Assembly: GCF_003046475.1 (NCBI RefSeq)
Contig: NZ_PZZZ01000001.1
Location: 186,001 to 250,000 of the forward strand
Source: Mycoplana dimorpha
GTDB taxonomy: Bacteria > Pseudomonadota > Alphaproteobacteria > Rhizobiales > Rhizobiaceae
Direction: 5' to 3'
DNA: 64,000 bases
Shown: positions 37,477 to 47,295 of the stretch, one piece after another
Layout: each line of letters opens with the position of its first letter
How positions within the stretch are numbered: the stretch's first letter is position 1
The notes under the pieces: model-generated
What the model saw: only the letters and a program-made list of their open reading frames with translations
Databases searched by the model: none
Told to the model about the DNA's origin: nothing
Program-made: the position numbers and the translations under genes

Positions 37477-39210
37477 GTGGCAATTTCTGCAGTTAAAGCC
37501 GGCGCGGACGAGTTGCGCGCCGCACTGAAGGAAAGCGCGAATGCGTTCCTGGCGATCGGGCTTTTCAGCTTTTTCGTGAATCTCCTGGTCCTCACCGGAC
37601 CGCTCTTCATGCTTCAGGTCTACGACCGGGTGCTCGCCTCCCGGTCCGAGGCGACGCTGGTGGCGCTGACCGGCCTGATGATCGGCCTGTTTGCGATCAT
37701 GGGCGTGCTCGACCATATCCGCGGCCGGCTGGCAGCCCGCATCGGTGCGAATTTCCAGGCGAAGTTCGACAAGCGCGTCTTCAACGCAGTGCTCGACCGG
37801 ACCAGCCTGAACGCGCGGGGCATCTCGACGCTGACCGGCATGCGCGACCTCGATGCGATCCAGGGGGCACTGTCGTCGCCTGCGTTGTTCACGCTCTTCG
37901 ACATTCCCTGGACGCCGTTCTTCCTGTTCATCATCTTCATGTTCCATCCGGCGATGGGCTTGCTCGGCGTGGCTGGCGGCCTGGTCCTCGTTTCGTTCAC
38001 CTGGCTGAACCAGCGCGGCACCAAGGCCGACCAGGAACGGGCCGTGCTGGCCAGCCGGATGAGCGACGAGATGACCCAGTCGCTGCAGAAGGAAAGCGAT
38101 ACCGTGCGGGCGCTCGGCATGCGCCGATCGGTCTCCGCCCGCTGGCAGGTGCTGCGCGACCGGGCACTCGACGCCAACGTCGGCTACAGCGACAGTAATG
38201 GCTTCTATACCATCACCTCCAAGACCTTCCGCGTCTTCCTGCAGTCGGCGATCCTGGCGCTCGGCGCCTGGCTCGTGCTGCAGAACTCGATGTCCGCCGG
38301 CGCGATGATCGCCAGTTCCATCCTCATCGGCCGCGCGCTGGCGCCGATCGATGGCGCGATCGGCTCGTGGTCGCTGGTGCAGCGCGCGTTGCAGGGCTGG
38401 CGGCAGCTTTCCGAGCTGCTCGGAAAGGTTCCGGAAGAGGAGAGCCGCACGGCGCTGCCCAAGCCGCGCGCCATCCTCGAGGTTCAGCAGGTCACGGCGA
38501 TCCCGCCGGGCGAGCAGGTCGCGACGCTGCGCATGCTGTCCTTCAATCTCAACCCCGGCCAGGCGCTCGGCGTCATCGGCCAGAGCGCCTCGGGCAAATC
38601 GACGCTGGCGCGCATCCTGACCGGCATCTGGCACCCGGCCGGCGGCCACGTCCGCCTGGACGGCGCCTCGCTCGACCAGTACGGCTTCGATGGTCTGGCC
38701 GACCATGTCGGCTACCTGCCGCAGGACGTCGTGCTGTTCGAGGGGACGATCGCCGAGAACATCGCCCGCATGCAGTCCCACCCGGATGCCGAGAAGGTCG
38801 TCGCCGCCGCCAAGAAGGCCGGCGCGCACGACATGATCCTGCGCCTGCCTGACGGCTACGACACGCGGCTGCCGGCAACAGGCGCCAAGCTCTCCGGCGG
38901 CCAGAAGCAGCGCATCGGCCTGGCGCGCGCCCTGTTCGGCGATCCGGTCCTGGTGGTGCTCGACGAGCCGAATTCCAACCTCGACGCCGAGGGCTCGATG
39001 GCGCTGAACCTCGCGATCCGCAACCTCAAAGCCGAGGGCAAGTCCGTGGTGATCATGGCGCATCGGCCGGCGGCGATCGAGGAATGCGATCTCATTCTTA
39101 TTCTCGAGAACGGACAGCGGCTCGCCTTCGGTCCGCGTGACGATGTGCTTCGGGCCCACCTGCGCAACCACGCGCAGGTCGTCCCGGGCACCGGCACCGG
39201 CAGCAAGTAG
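37477..39210 (+). CDS. prsD: Type I secretion ABC transporter (PrsD-like)
   Basis: A 577-residue inner-membrane permease-ATPase fusion. Six spans fill the first ~290 residues (FFVNLLVLTGPLFMLQVYDRVLASRSEATL), then Walker A GQSASGKST, signature LSGGQKQRIGLARAL and Walker B VLVVLDEPNSNLD. It lacks an N-terminal C39 peptidase, as in PrsD/AprD exporters of RTX-type proteins. GTG 37477 has GAGGG six bases before it; GTG 37441 is the alternative. The paired fusion protein follows. Confidence 0.9.
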   Translation: MAISAVKAGADELRAALKESANAFLAIGLFSFFVNLLVLTGPLFMLQVYDRVLASRSEATLVALTGLMIGLFAIMGVLDHIRGRLAARIGANFQAKFDKRVFNAVLDRTSLNARGISTLTGMRDLDAIQGALSSPALFTLFDIPWTPFFLFIIFMFHPAMGLLGVAGGLVLVSFTWLNQRGTKADQERAVLASRMSDEMTQSLQKESDTVRALGMRRSVSARWQVLRDRALDANVGYSDSNGFYTITSKTFRVFLQSAILALGAWLVLQNSMSAGAMIASSILIGRALAPIDGAIGSWSLVQRALQGWRQLSELLGKVPEEESRTALPKPRAILEVQQVTAIPPGEQVATLRMLSFNLNPGQALGVIGQSASGKSTLARILTGIWHPAGGHVRLDGASLDQYGFDGLADHVGYLPQDVVLFEGTIAENIARMQSHPDAEKVVAAAKKAGAHDMILRLPDGYDTRLPATGAKLSGGQKQRIGLARALFGDPVLVVLDEPNSNLDAEGSMALNLAIRNLKAEGKSVVIMAHRPAAIEECDLILILENGQRLAFGPRDDVLRAHLRNHAQVVPGTGTGSK

Positions 39211-39245
39211 GCTCGAGGCGACAGACAACTTAGGAACTGGATACC

Positions 39246-40544
39246 ATGAACAAGAAATGGAACGGTCGGCGCTACGCGCTCGTCGGCTACTCCACGGTCT
39301 TCCTGCTGCTTGGCGGCATGGCGGCCTGGGGAGCCCTGACCCGGATCAACGGCGCGGTTGTCGCCGGCGGCATCATCGAAGTCGCCAGCAACCGGCAGGT
39401 CGTGCAGCACCTCACCGGCGGCGTCGTCGGCAAGATACTGGTGCGCGACGGCGACAAGGTTGACGCCGGCGACGTGCTGATGCGCCTCGACGATACCTTC
39501 GACCGCTCGGAACTGGCCGTCATCGAAGGGCAGCTCTTCAGCCTGATGGGCACGGCGGCGCGCCTGTCGGCTGAACAGGACGATTCAACGGAAATGCGCT
39601 TCGACCCGGAGCTGATCGAACGCGCCAAGTCGGATCCGCAGGTTCAGGAGATCATCGACGGCCAGACCCGGCTGATGCAGGCCCGTAGCGAAACCCGCGA
39701 CAAGCAGATCGGCCAGCTCAAGGAGAAGAAGCTGCAGATCGCCAAGCAGAACGAGGGTCTCGAAAGCCGGATCAAGGCGCTGCAGACCCAGCTGGAACTC
39801 ATCGAGGAGGAACTCGATGCGCAGAACAAGCTGCTCAAGCAGTCGCTGACCAACGCCAGCCGCGTCCTCCAGTTGCAGCGCGAGCAGGCGGAGATTGCCG
39901 GCACGATCAGCCAGGCGAAGTCCAGCATCGCCGAGAATGCCGGCAAGGTGGCCGAGATCGAGCTGGCGATCCTCAACGTCGATTCCGACATGCGCGAGGA
40001 GGCGACGTCGTCGCTGCGCGACATCGAGGCTAAGATCGCCGAGCTGCAGGAAAAGCGCACGTCCAAGCTCGAGACGCTGAGCCGCATGGACATCACCGCA
40101 CCGGTTTCCGGCGTCGTGCTCGGCATGACGGTGCACGCGATCAACTCGGTCATCAAGCCGGCCGATCAACTGCTCTTCATCATCCCGCAGGAGAACGACC
40201 TCATCGTCAAGACGCAGATCTCGCCGACGCAGATCGACCAGGTGCACGTGGGCCAGGTCGCCCATATCCGCTTCGGTGCCTTTGACCACCGCACGACGCC
40301 GGAGATCTTCGGCCACGTGACCAAGGTCGCAGCCGACGTGCTGCAGGATCCGCGCACCGGCATGTCCTACTACCCGGCGGAGATCAAGCCGGACGAGGGC
40401 GAAATGGCCAAGCTCGGCGACGACAAGCAGGTCATCCCCGGCATGCCGGTCGAGACCTTCATCCAGACCGCTGAGCGCTCGCCGTTGGGCTACCTGACCA
40501 AGCCGCTGGCCGACTATTTCGCCAAGGCGTTCCGCGAGCGATAG
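39246..40544 (+). CDS. prsE: Type I secretion membrane-fusion protein (PrsE/HlyD-like)
   Basis: A 432-residue adaptor with one N-terminal span (about 15-32), a lipoyl-like motif (GGVVGKILVRDGDKVDAGD) and a long coiled-coil hairpin (about 130-280) ending at MDITAPVSGVVLGMTVHA, then the C-terminal beta domain GMPVETFIQTAERSPLGYLTKPL. It links PrsD to a TolC-like outer-membrane channel. No TolC or RTX substrate gene is in the window. A terminator follows. Confidence 0.93.
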   Translation: MNKKWNGRRYALVGYSTVFLLLGGMAAWGALTRINGAVVAGGIIEVASNRQVVQHLTGGVVGKILVRDGDKVDAGDVLMRLDDTFDRSELAVIEGQLFSLMGTAARLSAEQDDSTEMRFDPELIERAKSDPQVQEIIDGQTRLMQARSETRDKQIGQLKEKKLQIAKQNEGLESRIKALQTQLELIEEELDAQNKLLKQSLTNASRVLQLQREQAEIAGTISQAKSSIAENAGKVAEIELAILNVDSDMREEATSSLRDIEAKIAELQEKRTSKLETLSRMDITAPVSGVVLGMTVHAINSVIKPADQLLFIIPQENDLIVKTQISPTQIDQVHVGQVAHIRFGAFDHRTTPEIFGHVTKVAADVLQDPRTGMSYYPAEIKPDEGEMAKLGDDKQVIPGMPVETFIQTAERSPLGYLTKPLADYFAKAFRER

Positions 40545-40988
40545 CCACGCTCCGCTCGGCGCCAGATGTCGTCGGACACGGAAAATCCGGACATCCGCCC
40601 GCTGGATTGTGGGCGGATGTTCACGCAAAAGGGGGCCACCAGGGCCCCCTTTTCATGAACGTATACGGGTGTCGGACGCACGCGTTCCGGACCCCTCGCG
40701 TTGGCGAGACCGGCGGACGCGCCCAGTACATTTTCCATACTGGACACCGCAGCAGTTGGGTCGCATAGTTCGGCCGTGAAAAACGTCCGATGGCAAGCGA
40801 CGGCACCAGGCATGCCCGGAGAACCCGAGCGCGTGCAGCCGCGGCGGACACTGCTGCTTCTATGAAAATTCGGTTCGCGTCGACCCGTTTCAACGTGGTG
40901 TGCCGCAGTGTTTCCGTGTCGCCAGCACCGGTCTGAACCGATCTCGGGGCAGCCGCCGCACCCATCCGATCACGACGGAGGTGACGTT
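40545..40988. other. Intergenic region with terminator, no gene
   Basis: 444 bases between prsE and the FAD oxidoreductase. It holds the hairpin at 40627-40653. A minus-strand 114-residue frame (40621-40965) has random, Arg/Pro-rich composition. Promoter of the FAD gene is presumably here but I cannot place it. Confidence 0.5.
40627..40653 (+). terminator. Intrinsic terminator after prsE
   Basis: AAAAGGGGGCC (40627-40637), five-base loop, GGCCCCCTTTT (40643-40653): an 11-bp stem whose 3' arm ends in TTTT. The symmetric A-run makes it potentially bidirectional. Confidence 0.85.
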
Positions 40989-42461
40989 ATGAGCGATGTC
41001 CAGTTCACGAAACGGGAGGGCGGTTCGATCGCGCTCTCCAACGACGCCCTGAATGCGTTGCAGACCCAGCTTCGCGGACGTCTGTGCCTGCCGGATGACG
41101 CCGGTTACGACGAGGCGCGGACGATCTGGAACGCCATGATCGACCGGAGGCCGGGCGCGGTCGTGCGTTGCCATGGCGCAAGCGATGTCATGCGGGCCGT
41201 GAGCTTTGCCCGTGACAACGGTCTGCTCTTGTCGGTGCGTGGAGGCGGTCACAACATTGCTGGCAACGCGGTCTGCGAAGGCGGCCTGCTGATCGACCTG
41301 TCACCGATGCGTTCGGTCCATGTCGATCCGCAAACGCGCACCGCACGGGTGGAGCCCGGTGCGACGCTCGGCGACTTCGACAAGGAGGCGCAAGCGTTCG
41401 GCCTCGCGACGCCGCTTGGGATCAACTCGACCACCGGCGTGGCCGGCCTGACGCTCGGCGGCGGCTTCGGATGGCTCAGCCGCAAATTCGGCTTCACCAT
41501 CGACAATCTGCTCTCGGCCGACGTGGTCACGGCGGATGGCCGGCTCGTTCAGGCGAGCGCCACGGAAAACCCGGACCTGTTCTGGGCGATCCGCGGTGGC
41601 GGCGGCAATTTCGGCGTCGTCACGTCGTTCGAGTTCAAGCTGCACCCGGTCGGTCCTGACGTGGTTGCGGGGCTGATCGTTCATCCATTCGCCAACGCCC
41701 GCGAAATCCTTGCCCGCTATCGCGAGGTGGCCGCCGCCGCTTCCGACGATCTCACGATATGGGTGGTGTTGCGGCCAGCTCCGCCCCTGCCGTTCTTGCC
41801 GGAGGAAGTGCACGGCAAGGCGATCCTGGTCCTTGCGGTCTGCTATGTCGGCGAGCCGGGCAGAGCCGACGAGGCGCTGGCCCCGCTTCGGGCGATCGGT
41901 GACCCGATTGCCGATGTGATCGGCCTGCAACCCTTTGTCTCATGGCAGGCGGCATTCGATCCGCTGCTCACACCGGGCGCATTCAACTACTGGAAATCGC
42001 ATAATTTTACGTCCCTGAGCGACGGGCTGCTCGACGTCCTGGTCGAACACGTCGGCGCGCTGCCGACTGCGGAATGTGAAATCTTCATCGGCCAGCTCGG
42101 CGGCGCCAGCGGCCGTGTCGCTTCCGATGAGACTGCGTTCCCGCATCGCGATGCAAAGTTTGCGATGAATGTGCATACGCGGTGGCGCGACCGCGCCGAC
42201 GAGCGTGCCTCGATCGAATGGGCACGGGCGCTCTTTGCTGCGGCCGCGCCACACGCCACCGGCGGTGTCTACGTCAATTTCATGCCGGAAGACGAGACCG
42301 ATCGCGTAGCGCAGGCCTATGGCGGCAATTACGAGAGGCTGGCCATGCTCAAGGCCAGGTACGATCCGGACAACATCTTCCGGCTGAACCAGAACGTCCG
42401 GCCGACGAGCGAAGCTGAGCGAAGGACGTCCACGACTTCGGAAAGGTCGTTGCAGAGATAG
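40989..42461 (+). CDS. FAD-linked oxidase with BBE domain
   Basis: A 490-residue VAO/PCMH flavoprotein. N-terminal FAD domain with SVRGGGHNIAGNAVCEGG; His88 is the likely covalent FAD ligand; I see no Cys for a second link. The core includes INSTTGVAGLTLGGGFGWLSRKFG and FWAIRGGGGNFGVVTSFEF, and it ends with the berberine-bridge motif GGNYERLAMLKARYDPDNIFRLNQN. Oxidises an unknown alcohol, sugar or secondary metabolite. GGAGG lies seven bases before the ATG. No signal peptide. Confidence 0.9.
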   Translation: MSDVQFTKREGGSIALSNDALNALQTQLRGRLCLPDDAGYDEARTIWNAMIDRRPGAVVRCHGASDVMRAVSFARDNGLLLSVRGGGHNIAGNAVCEGGLLIDLSPMRSVHVDPQTRTARVEPGATLGDFDKEAQAFGLATPLGINSTTGVAGLTLGGGFGWLSRKFGFTIDNLLSADVVTADGRLVQASATENPDLFWAIRGGGGNFGVVTSFEFKLHPVGPDVVAGLIVHPFANAREILARYREVAAAASDDLTIWVVLRPAPPLPFLPEEVHGKAILVLAVCYVGEPGRADEALAPLRAIGDPIADVIGLQPFVSWQAAFDPLLTPGAFNYWKSHNFTSLSDGLLDVLVEHVGALPTAECEIFIGQLGGASGRVASDETAFPHRDAKFAMNVHTRWRDRADERASIEWARALFAAAAPHATGGVYVNFMPEDETDRVAQAYGGNYERLAMLKARYDPDNIFRLNQNVRPTSEAERRTSTTSERSLQR

Positions 42462-42484
42462 CCTGGCCATCACGGCAAGGACAC

Positions 42485-42512
42485 AAAAGGGGCCGCCCGG
42501 GCGGCCCCTTTT
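42485..42512. terminator. Perfect bidirectional terminator between convergent genes
   Basis: A 28-bp perfect palindrome whose half is AAAAGGGGCCGCCC (42485-42498). It lies 23 bases after the FAD oxidase stop and 22 bases after the cysN stop on the other strand, so it can serve both convergent genes; each reading ends in a T-run. Confidence 0.85.
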
Positions 42513-42534
42513 CTACCTGCCGGAAGGGCGGGAT

Positions 42535-44013
42535 CTACGTATCGAGCTCAGCCAGCAGTTCGGTCGCCCGGCCGGCGCTGGTGTGGCGCAGCTCGGCGTC
42601 GTGGCGGCGGCTGGCGAAGGTCTCCGTCGCCATCAGCGCCTCGGCGAGGTCGGCCGGCAGCGACAGGATCACCCGCTCGTCGCCTTTGTGGATGCCGCCG
42701 AGTTCGGTGTGCCGCCCGGTGATCATGCCGCCCGCGACCGTGTTGTGCGTGTCCGGATCGATCAGGATGAAGGCGCCGGTCGTGCGGTTCTGCTCGTAGG
42801 TATCGAAGATCGCCTGCTCGTCGAAGGACAGCGCCACCTTGCCGATCGCGTTCATCGGCAGCGCCTCGACGGCGCTCCACTTGCCGCTCTTCAGGTCGAG
42901 CTGGCTCGCGGGCGCGACGGTGACGCGCTGCCGACGGCTGCCGCTCTTCAGCCAGTAGCGTTTTCCGGGCTCGATGCCTTCGGGCTGCAGCGCGACCAGC
43001 TGGGCGTCGAACTTGCGGCCGGTCATCGGCTGGCTATCAAGCGAGACGATCATGTCGCCGCGGGCGACGTCGACCTGGCGGTCGAGAACGAGGGTGATCG
43101 CGTCGCCGGCGACGGCGGCGTTACGCACCAGGTCGAAGGTGACGATCTGCTTGACGTTGGCGATCATGCCCGACGGCAGCACGACGACGCTGTCGCCCGG
43201 CTTCACTGCACCGCCGGCGACCGTCCCCTGGTAGCCGCGGAAGCTTTCGCCCGGCCGTGAGACACGCTGCACCGGCAGGCGGAACCCGACCGTCTGGTTG
43301 GAGCGGACGGTCGCCTTCTCCAGCGTCTCGACCAGCGTCGGGCCGTCGTACCAGGGCATCGAGGCGCGGCCGTCATAAACGACGTTCTCGCCCTTCAGCG
43401 CCGAGACCGGGATCGCGGTGACCTGCTTGACGCCGAGCGACAGTGCCAGTTCCCGGAACTCGTGGCTGATCGCCTCGAAGCGGGCGCGGTCGTAGCCTGT
43501 CAGGTCGATCTTGTTGACCGCCAGCACGAACTGGCGGATGCCCATCAGCGTCGCGATCGTGGCGTGCCGGCGGGTCTGCTCCAGCAGGCCGACGCGGGCG
43601 TCGACCAGAAGCACGGCGAGGTCGGCGGTCGAGGCGCCGGTCGCCATGTTACGGGTATACTGCTCGTGGCCCGGCGTGTCGGCGACGATGAAGGAGCGCC
43701 GGTCGGTCGAGAAATAGCGGTAGGCGACGTCGATGGTGATGCCCTGTTCGCGCTCGGCCTGCAGGCCGTCGAGCAAGAGCGCGAAATCGGGCAGCCCGAG
43801 GTCGTTTTGCCTGCCGGAGGAATCGCGCGTGAGCGTGGCGGCCTGGTCTTCCTTGACCGCCTTGGTGTCCCAGAGCAGGCGGCCGATCAGCGTCGACTTG
43901 CCGTCGTCGACGCTGCCGCAGGTGATCAGCCGCAGCGGGCGCGAGTCGCGGGCGACGCGTTCGGTTTCGACGGCCGGAAAGGCGGCGATGGTTGCGGTTG
44001 CCGATGCGGTCAT
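42535..44013 (-). CDS. cysN: Sulfate adenylyltransferase large subunit (CysN)
   Basis: The GTPase subunit of ATP sulfurylase, which with CysD forms adenosine 5'-phosphosulfate. 492 residues: P-loop GSVDDGKST (33-41), DTPGHEQYTRNM, and NKIDLTGY, followed by EF-Tu-like beta domains. It lacks the fused C-terminal APS kinase (CysC) seen in NodQ/some CysNC, consistent with APS reduction by CysH. ATG 44013 starts two bases after the cysD stop; the longer upstream frame is antisense to cysD. Confidence 0.96.
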   Translation of the reverse strand: MTASATATIAAFPAVETERVARDSRPLRLITCGSVDDGKSTLIGRLLWDTKAVKEDQAATLTRDSSGRQNDLGLPDFALLLDGLQAEREQGITIDVAYRYFSTDRRSFIVADTPGHEQYTRNMATGASTADLAVLLVDARVGLLEQTRRHATIATLMGIRQFVLAVNKIDLTGYDRARFEAISHEFRELALSLGVKQVTAIPVSALKGENVVYDGRASMPWYDGPTLVETLEKATVRSNQTVGFRLPVQRVSRPGESFRGYQGTVAGGAVKPGDSVVVLPSGMIANVKQIVTFDLVRNAAVAGDAITLVLDRQVDVARGDMIVSLDSQPMTGRKFDAQLVALQPEGIEPGKRYWLKSGSRRQRVTVAPASQLDLKSGKWSAVEALPMNAIGKVALSFDEQAIFDTYEQNRTTGAFILIDPDTHNTVAGGMITGRHTELGGIHKGDERVILSLPADLAEALMATETFASRRHDAELRHTSAGRATELLAELDT

Positions 44014-44014
44014 C

Positions 44015-44968
44015 TCAGAAATACCCTTCGCGCTTCTTCTTTTCCATCGAGCCGGACTGGTCGCGGTCGATGGCGCGGCCCTGCCGTTCGGAGACGGTTG
44101 CGGTTTCCAGCTCGGCAATGATGTCGTCCAGCGTCGTTGCGGTGGAACGGATCGCGCCGGTCAGCGGGAAGCAGCCGAGCGTGCGGAAGCGGATGACGCC
44201 TTCGTGCTTGGTCTCGCCCGGCAACAGCTCCAGCCGCGGGTCCTCGGCGAGGATCATCATGCCGTCGCGCTCGACGTATTGGCGCTTCTTGGCGAAGTAG
44301 AGCGGCACGATCGGAATGTCCTCGGCCTGGATGTAGCGCCAGATGTCGACCTCGGTCCAGTTCGACAGCGGGAAGGCGCGCACGCTCTCGCCGCGGTTGA
44401 TCATGCCGTTGTAGACGTTCCACAGCTCCGGGCGCTGGTTGCGCGGGTCCCAGCGGTGGTCGGGGGTGCGGAACGAGTAGATGCGTTCCTTGGCGCGGCT
44501 AGCCTCCTCGTCGCGGCGCGCGCCGCCGAAGGCCGCGTCGTACTGGCCGGCGTCGAGCGCCTGGCGCAGCGCCTCGGTCTTCATGATATCGGTGTAGCGG
44601 GCCGAGCCGTGCGTGAACGGCGTGACGTTTTCTTCCGCTCCGCGCGGATTGACGTGCTCGATCAGGTCGAGGTCGTAGCGCTTCACGATCTCGTCGCGGA
44701 AGGCGATCATCTCGGCAAACTTCCAGCCGGTGTTGACGTGCAGCAGCGGGAAGGGGACGCGGCCGGGATAAAACGCCTTGCGCGCGAGGTGCAGCAGGAC
44801 CGATGAATCCTTGCCGATCGAATAGAGCATCACCGGCCGTTCGAACTCGGCGGCAACCTCGCGGAAGATGTGGATGGCCTCGTTCTCGAGCGCCTTGAGA
44901 TGCGGATCGAGCGGCGGCTTGGCGGCCTGTGCGCCCTTGGCCTCCGCCATGCTGCGGATATCGGACAT
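44015..44968 (-). CDS. cysD: Sulfate adenylyltransferase small subunit (CysD)
   Basis: 317-residue N-type ATP-pyrophosphatase-like subunit that adenylates sulfate. PP-loop [13 protein letters not shown] (from residue 49), LHVNTGWKF, and [13 protein letters not shown] typical of CysD. It is in the cysH-cysD-cysN order on the minus strand, 40 bases after cysH. AGGA just before the ATG. Confidence 0.96.
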   Translation of the reverse strand: MSDIRSMAEAKGAQAAKPPLDPHLKALENEAIHIFREVAAEFERPVMLYSIGKDSSVLLHLARKAFYPGRVPFPLLHVNTGWKFAEMIAFRDEIVKRYDLDLIEHVNPRGAEENVTPFTHGSARYTDIMKTEALRQALDAGQYDAAFGGARRDEEASRAKERIYSFRTPDHRWDPRNQRPELWNVYNGMINRGESVRAFPLSNWTEVDIWRYIQAEDIPIVPLYFAKKRQYVERDGMMILAEDPRLELLPGETKHEGVIRFRTLGCFPLTGAIRSTATTLDDIIAELETATVSERQGRAIDRDQSGSMEKKKREGYF

Positions 44969-45007
44969 TTTCCTGTCGTCTCCAGAAATCTTGTCGGCCG
45001 GATGGCC

Positions 45008-45757
45008 TCAGAGGGAACTCGAATTCAGCGAGGGGAGGGCGGCTTCGGGAACGTGAAGGCCGCATTCGCGCTTCTCGTCGTTCTCCCACCACCAGCGGCC
45101 GGCCCGCTCCGGCTCGCCGGGCTTGATCGCCCGGGTGCACGGTTCGCAGCCGATCGAGGGATAACCGCGCGCATGCAGCGGGTTCACCGGCACGGCGTTG
45201 TCGGCGACATAGGCCTGAAGCGTTGCGATGTCCCAGTCGGCCAGCGGATTGATCTTGATGAGGTTGCGCTCGGCGTCGTACTCGGCAAACGGCGTCTCGG
45301 CGCGGTTGCCCGACTGGCCCCGGCGCAGGCCGGTGATCCAGAAGGACGCCCCCTCGAGCGCGCGCGCCAGCGGCTTCAGCTTGCGTACACCGCAGCAGGC
45401 ATGCCGGGCCTCGACGCTGCCATAGAAGCCGTTCAGGCCGTACCGGCTGGCATACTCGTCGACCTCGTCCTGCTCCGGATGAAAGCAAACGATCTCGATG
45501 CCGAACCGCTCTTCCGTCTCGCCGATCAGCACGGCGGTCTCCTTGAAGAGGCGGCCGGTGTCGAGCGTCGCGACCTCGATCGGCAGCCGGTTCAGGCCGA
45601 TTGCCGCCGTGATCACCTGGTCCTCGATGCCGAGGCTGGTGGTGAAGACGGACCGTCCGCCGAGGCTTGCGACCAGTGCCAGCCGCGCGGCGAGGTCGAG
45701 AGCGCCCAGTTGTTCGCTGAGAGTCTGGGCGGCGGCATGTTCCGTCACTGCAGTCAT
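45008..45757 (-). CDS. cysH: Assimilatory adenylylsulfate (APS) reductase CysH
   Basis: Reduces APS (rather than PAPS) to sulfite. The 249-residue protein carries the iron-sulfur ligands Cys121-Cys122 and Cys204xxCys207 that mark APS-type enzymes, and the catalytic Cys232 in KRECGLH. The PP-loop-derived TTSLGIEDQVIT lies near 40. Absence of CysC in the cluster fits APS use. First gene of cysH-cysD-cysN. Confidence 0.95.
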   Translation of the reverse strand: MTAVTEHAAAQTLSEQLGALDLAARLALVASLGGRSVFTTSLGIEDQVITAAIGLNRLPIEVATLDTGRLFKETAVLIGETEERFGIEIVCFHPEQDEVDEYASRYGLNGFYGSVEARHACCGVRKLKPLARALEGASFWITGLRRGQSGNRAETPFAEYDAERNLIKINPLADWDIATLQAYVADNAVPVNPLHARGYPSIGCEPCTRAIKPGEPERAGRWWWENDEKRECGLHVPEAALPSLNSSSL

Positions 45758-46269
45758 GTTGTTGGGATCCTGTCCGAGTTTGTCGGATTATTGCAGGCGC
45801 GCCGGGACCCGGACAGAAAAACGGATTTCCATTCCTTTCGGCCCAGAGCAAATATCTCTCTATCTGCCGTTGATGACAGAAATCCTGCCGCCGCCGCGAG
45901 CATGCCGGAGCGGCAGCGGAGCAGGGCCGTGGCTGCGAGTGCTGCCGGACGTGTGGTGACGGAGCTTTGCCGATGGCGGCTATTGCCGTACAGTGGAAAC
46001 CCGATGCCCCGCCATCTGCCTGGTTCGGGTGGGTGTGTCAGCCGCGTGTTTGGGCGGCAGGCGACGTTGAAACCTGTCGTCTTCGGGCCGGGGCGCGTTT
46101 CCTGCCGTGACCATTTCTCGGCAGAAGCATGTCACGCAGACCCCTTCGCAGGGAACTGTTTTGCCCTCTCAACCGGCTGAGGGAACCACTTTTGCGAAGT
46201 CCGCCTTCATTGTTGACGAACTCTACCATTTCTGTAGAGTTTTCGCATCAATCAAAGAGGGAGTTGGAA
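45758..46269. other. Divergent cys intergenic region
   Basis: 512 bases between cysH (minus) and sbp (plus). It contains a 5-5-5 dyad TCCGAGTTTGTCGGA at 45773-45787 just before cysH and the promoter/operator at 46213-46241 before sbp. I find no convincing gene. Confidence 0.5.
46213..46241 (+). promoter_or_regulatory. Promoter with overlapping dyad operator before sbp
   Basis: -35 TTGACG (46213-46218), 16-base spacer, -10-like TAGAGT (46235-46240). A perfect dyad AACTCTAC-N7-GTAGAGTT (46219-46226/46234-46241) fills the spacer and -10, with further TTGA...GAA symmetry outside. The geometry fits repression by a dimeric regulator responding to sulfur status; the protein is unknown. Confidence 0.6.
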
Positions 46270-47289
46270 ATGGCAATTATAAACAAGGGATTAGCAGTCG
46301 CCTTTCTTGGTGTTGGCCTCGCGGTCGGCAGCCTGTCCGCCGCGTGGGCGCAGAACACCCTGCTGAACGTCTCCTATGATCCGACCCGGGAGTTCTACAA
46401 GCAATACAACGCCGCCTTCGCGGCGCATTGGAAGGCCGAGACGGGCGAGGACGTGGCAATCCAGCAGTCTCACGGCGGCTCCGGCAAGCAGGCGCGCGCG
46501 GTGATCGACGGGCTCGAGGCCGACGTCGTGACGCTGGCGCTGGAGGCCGACATCGACGCCATCGCCGAGCGGACGAAGAAGATTCCGGCAAACTGGCGCG
46601 AGCTGCTGCCGAACAAGTCGACGCCCTATTCCTCGACGATCGTCTTCCTGGTGCGCAAGGGCAACCCGAAGGGCATCAAGGACTGGGCCGACCTGATCAA
46701 GGACGACGTCCAGGTGATCACGCCCAACCCGAAGACCTCGGGCGGGGCCCGCTGGAACTTCCTGGCCGCCTGGGCCTGGGCCGAGAAAGAATTCGGCGGC
46801 GACAGGACGAAGGTGACCGAATACGTCACGACGCTCTTCAAGCACGTGCCGGTGCTCGACACCGGCGCCCGGGGCGCCACCACCACCTTCGTCGAGCGCG
46901 GCATCGGCGACGTGCTGCTCGCCTGGGAGAACGAGGCCTGGCTGGCGCTGGAGGAACTCGGGCCCGACCAGTTCGACGTCGTCGCGCCGTCGCTGTCGAT
47001 CTACGCCGAGCCGCCCGTTGCGCTCGTCAAGGGCAACGCGCAGGCCAAGGGCACGGAAAAGCTTGCAAATGCCTACCTCGAGTATCTTTATAGCAAGGAG
47101 GGCCAGAATCTTGCGGCCAAGAACTTCTATCGGCCCTCGGATCCGTCCGGCGTCGATGCGAAGCTCCTGGAGAAGTTTCCGAAGCTTGAGCTCGTGACGA
47201 TCGAGGCCTTTGGTGGATGGAAGAAGGCGCAGCCGGAGTTCTTCGGCGACGGCGGCATCTTCGACCAGGTCTACAAGCCGGGGAACTGA
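46270..47289 (+). CDS. sbp: Sulfate ABC transporter substrate-binding protein
   Basis: A 339-residue periplasmic sulfate/thiosulfate-binding protein. Signal peptide cleaved after [25 protein letters not shown] and [27 protein letters not shown] are the sulfate-contact signatures; [20 protein letters not shown] follows. AGAGGGAG precedes the ATG. First gene of sbp-cysT-cysW-cysA. Confidence 0.95.
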   Translation: MAIINKGLAVAFLGVGLAVGSLSAAWAQNTLLNVSYDPTREFYKQYNAAFAAHWKAETGEDVAIQQSHGGSGKQARAVIDGLEADVVTLALEADIDAIAERTKKIPANWRELLPNKSTPYSSTIVFLVRKGNPKGIKDWADLIKDDVQVITPNPKTSGGARWNFLAAWAWAEKEFGGDRTKVTEYVTTLFKHVPVLDTGARGATTTFVERGIGDVLLAWENEAWLALEELGPDQFDVVAPSLSIYAEPPVALVKGNAQAKGTEKLANAYLEYLYSKEGQNLAAKNFYRPSDPSGVDAKLLEKFPKLELVTIEAFGGWKKAQPEFFGDGGIFDQVYKPGN

Positions 47290-47295
47290 CATCAT

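Noticed and set aside
40621-40965. 114-residue minus-strand frame downstream of prsE
   Set aside because: Overlaps the terminator hairpin, has random composition and no ribosome site.
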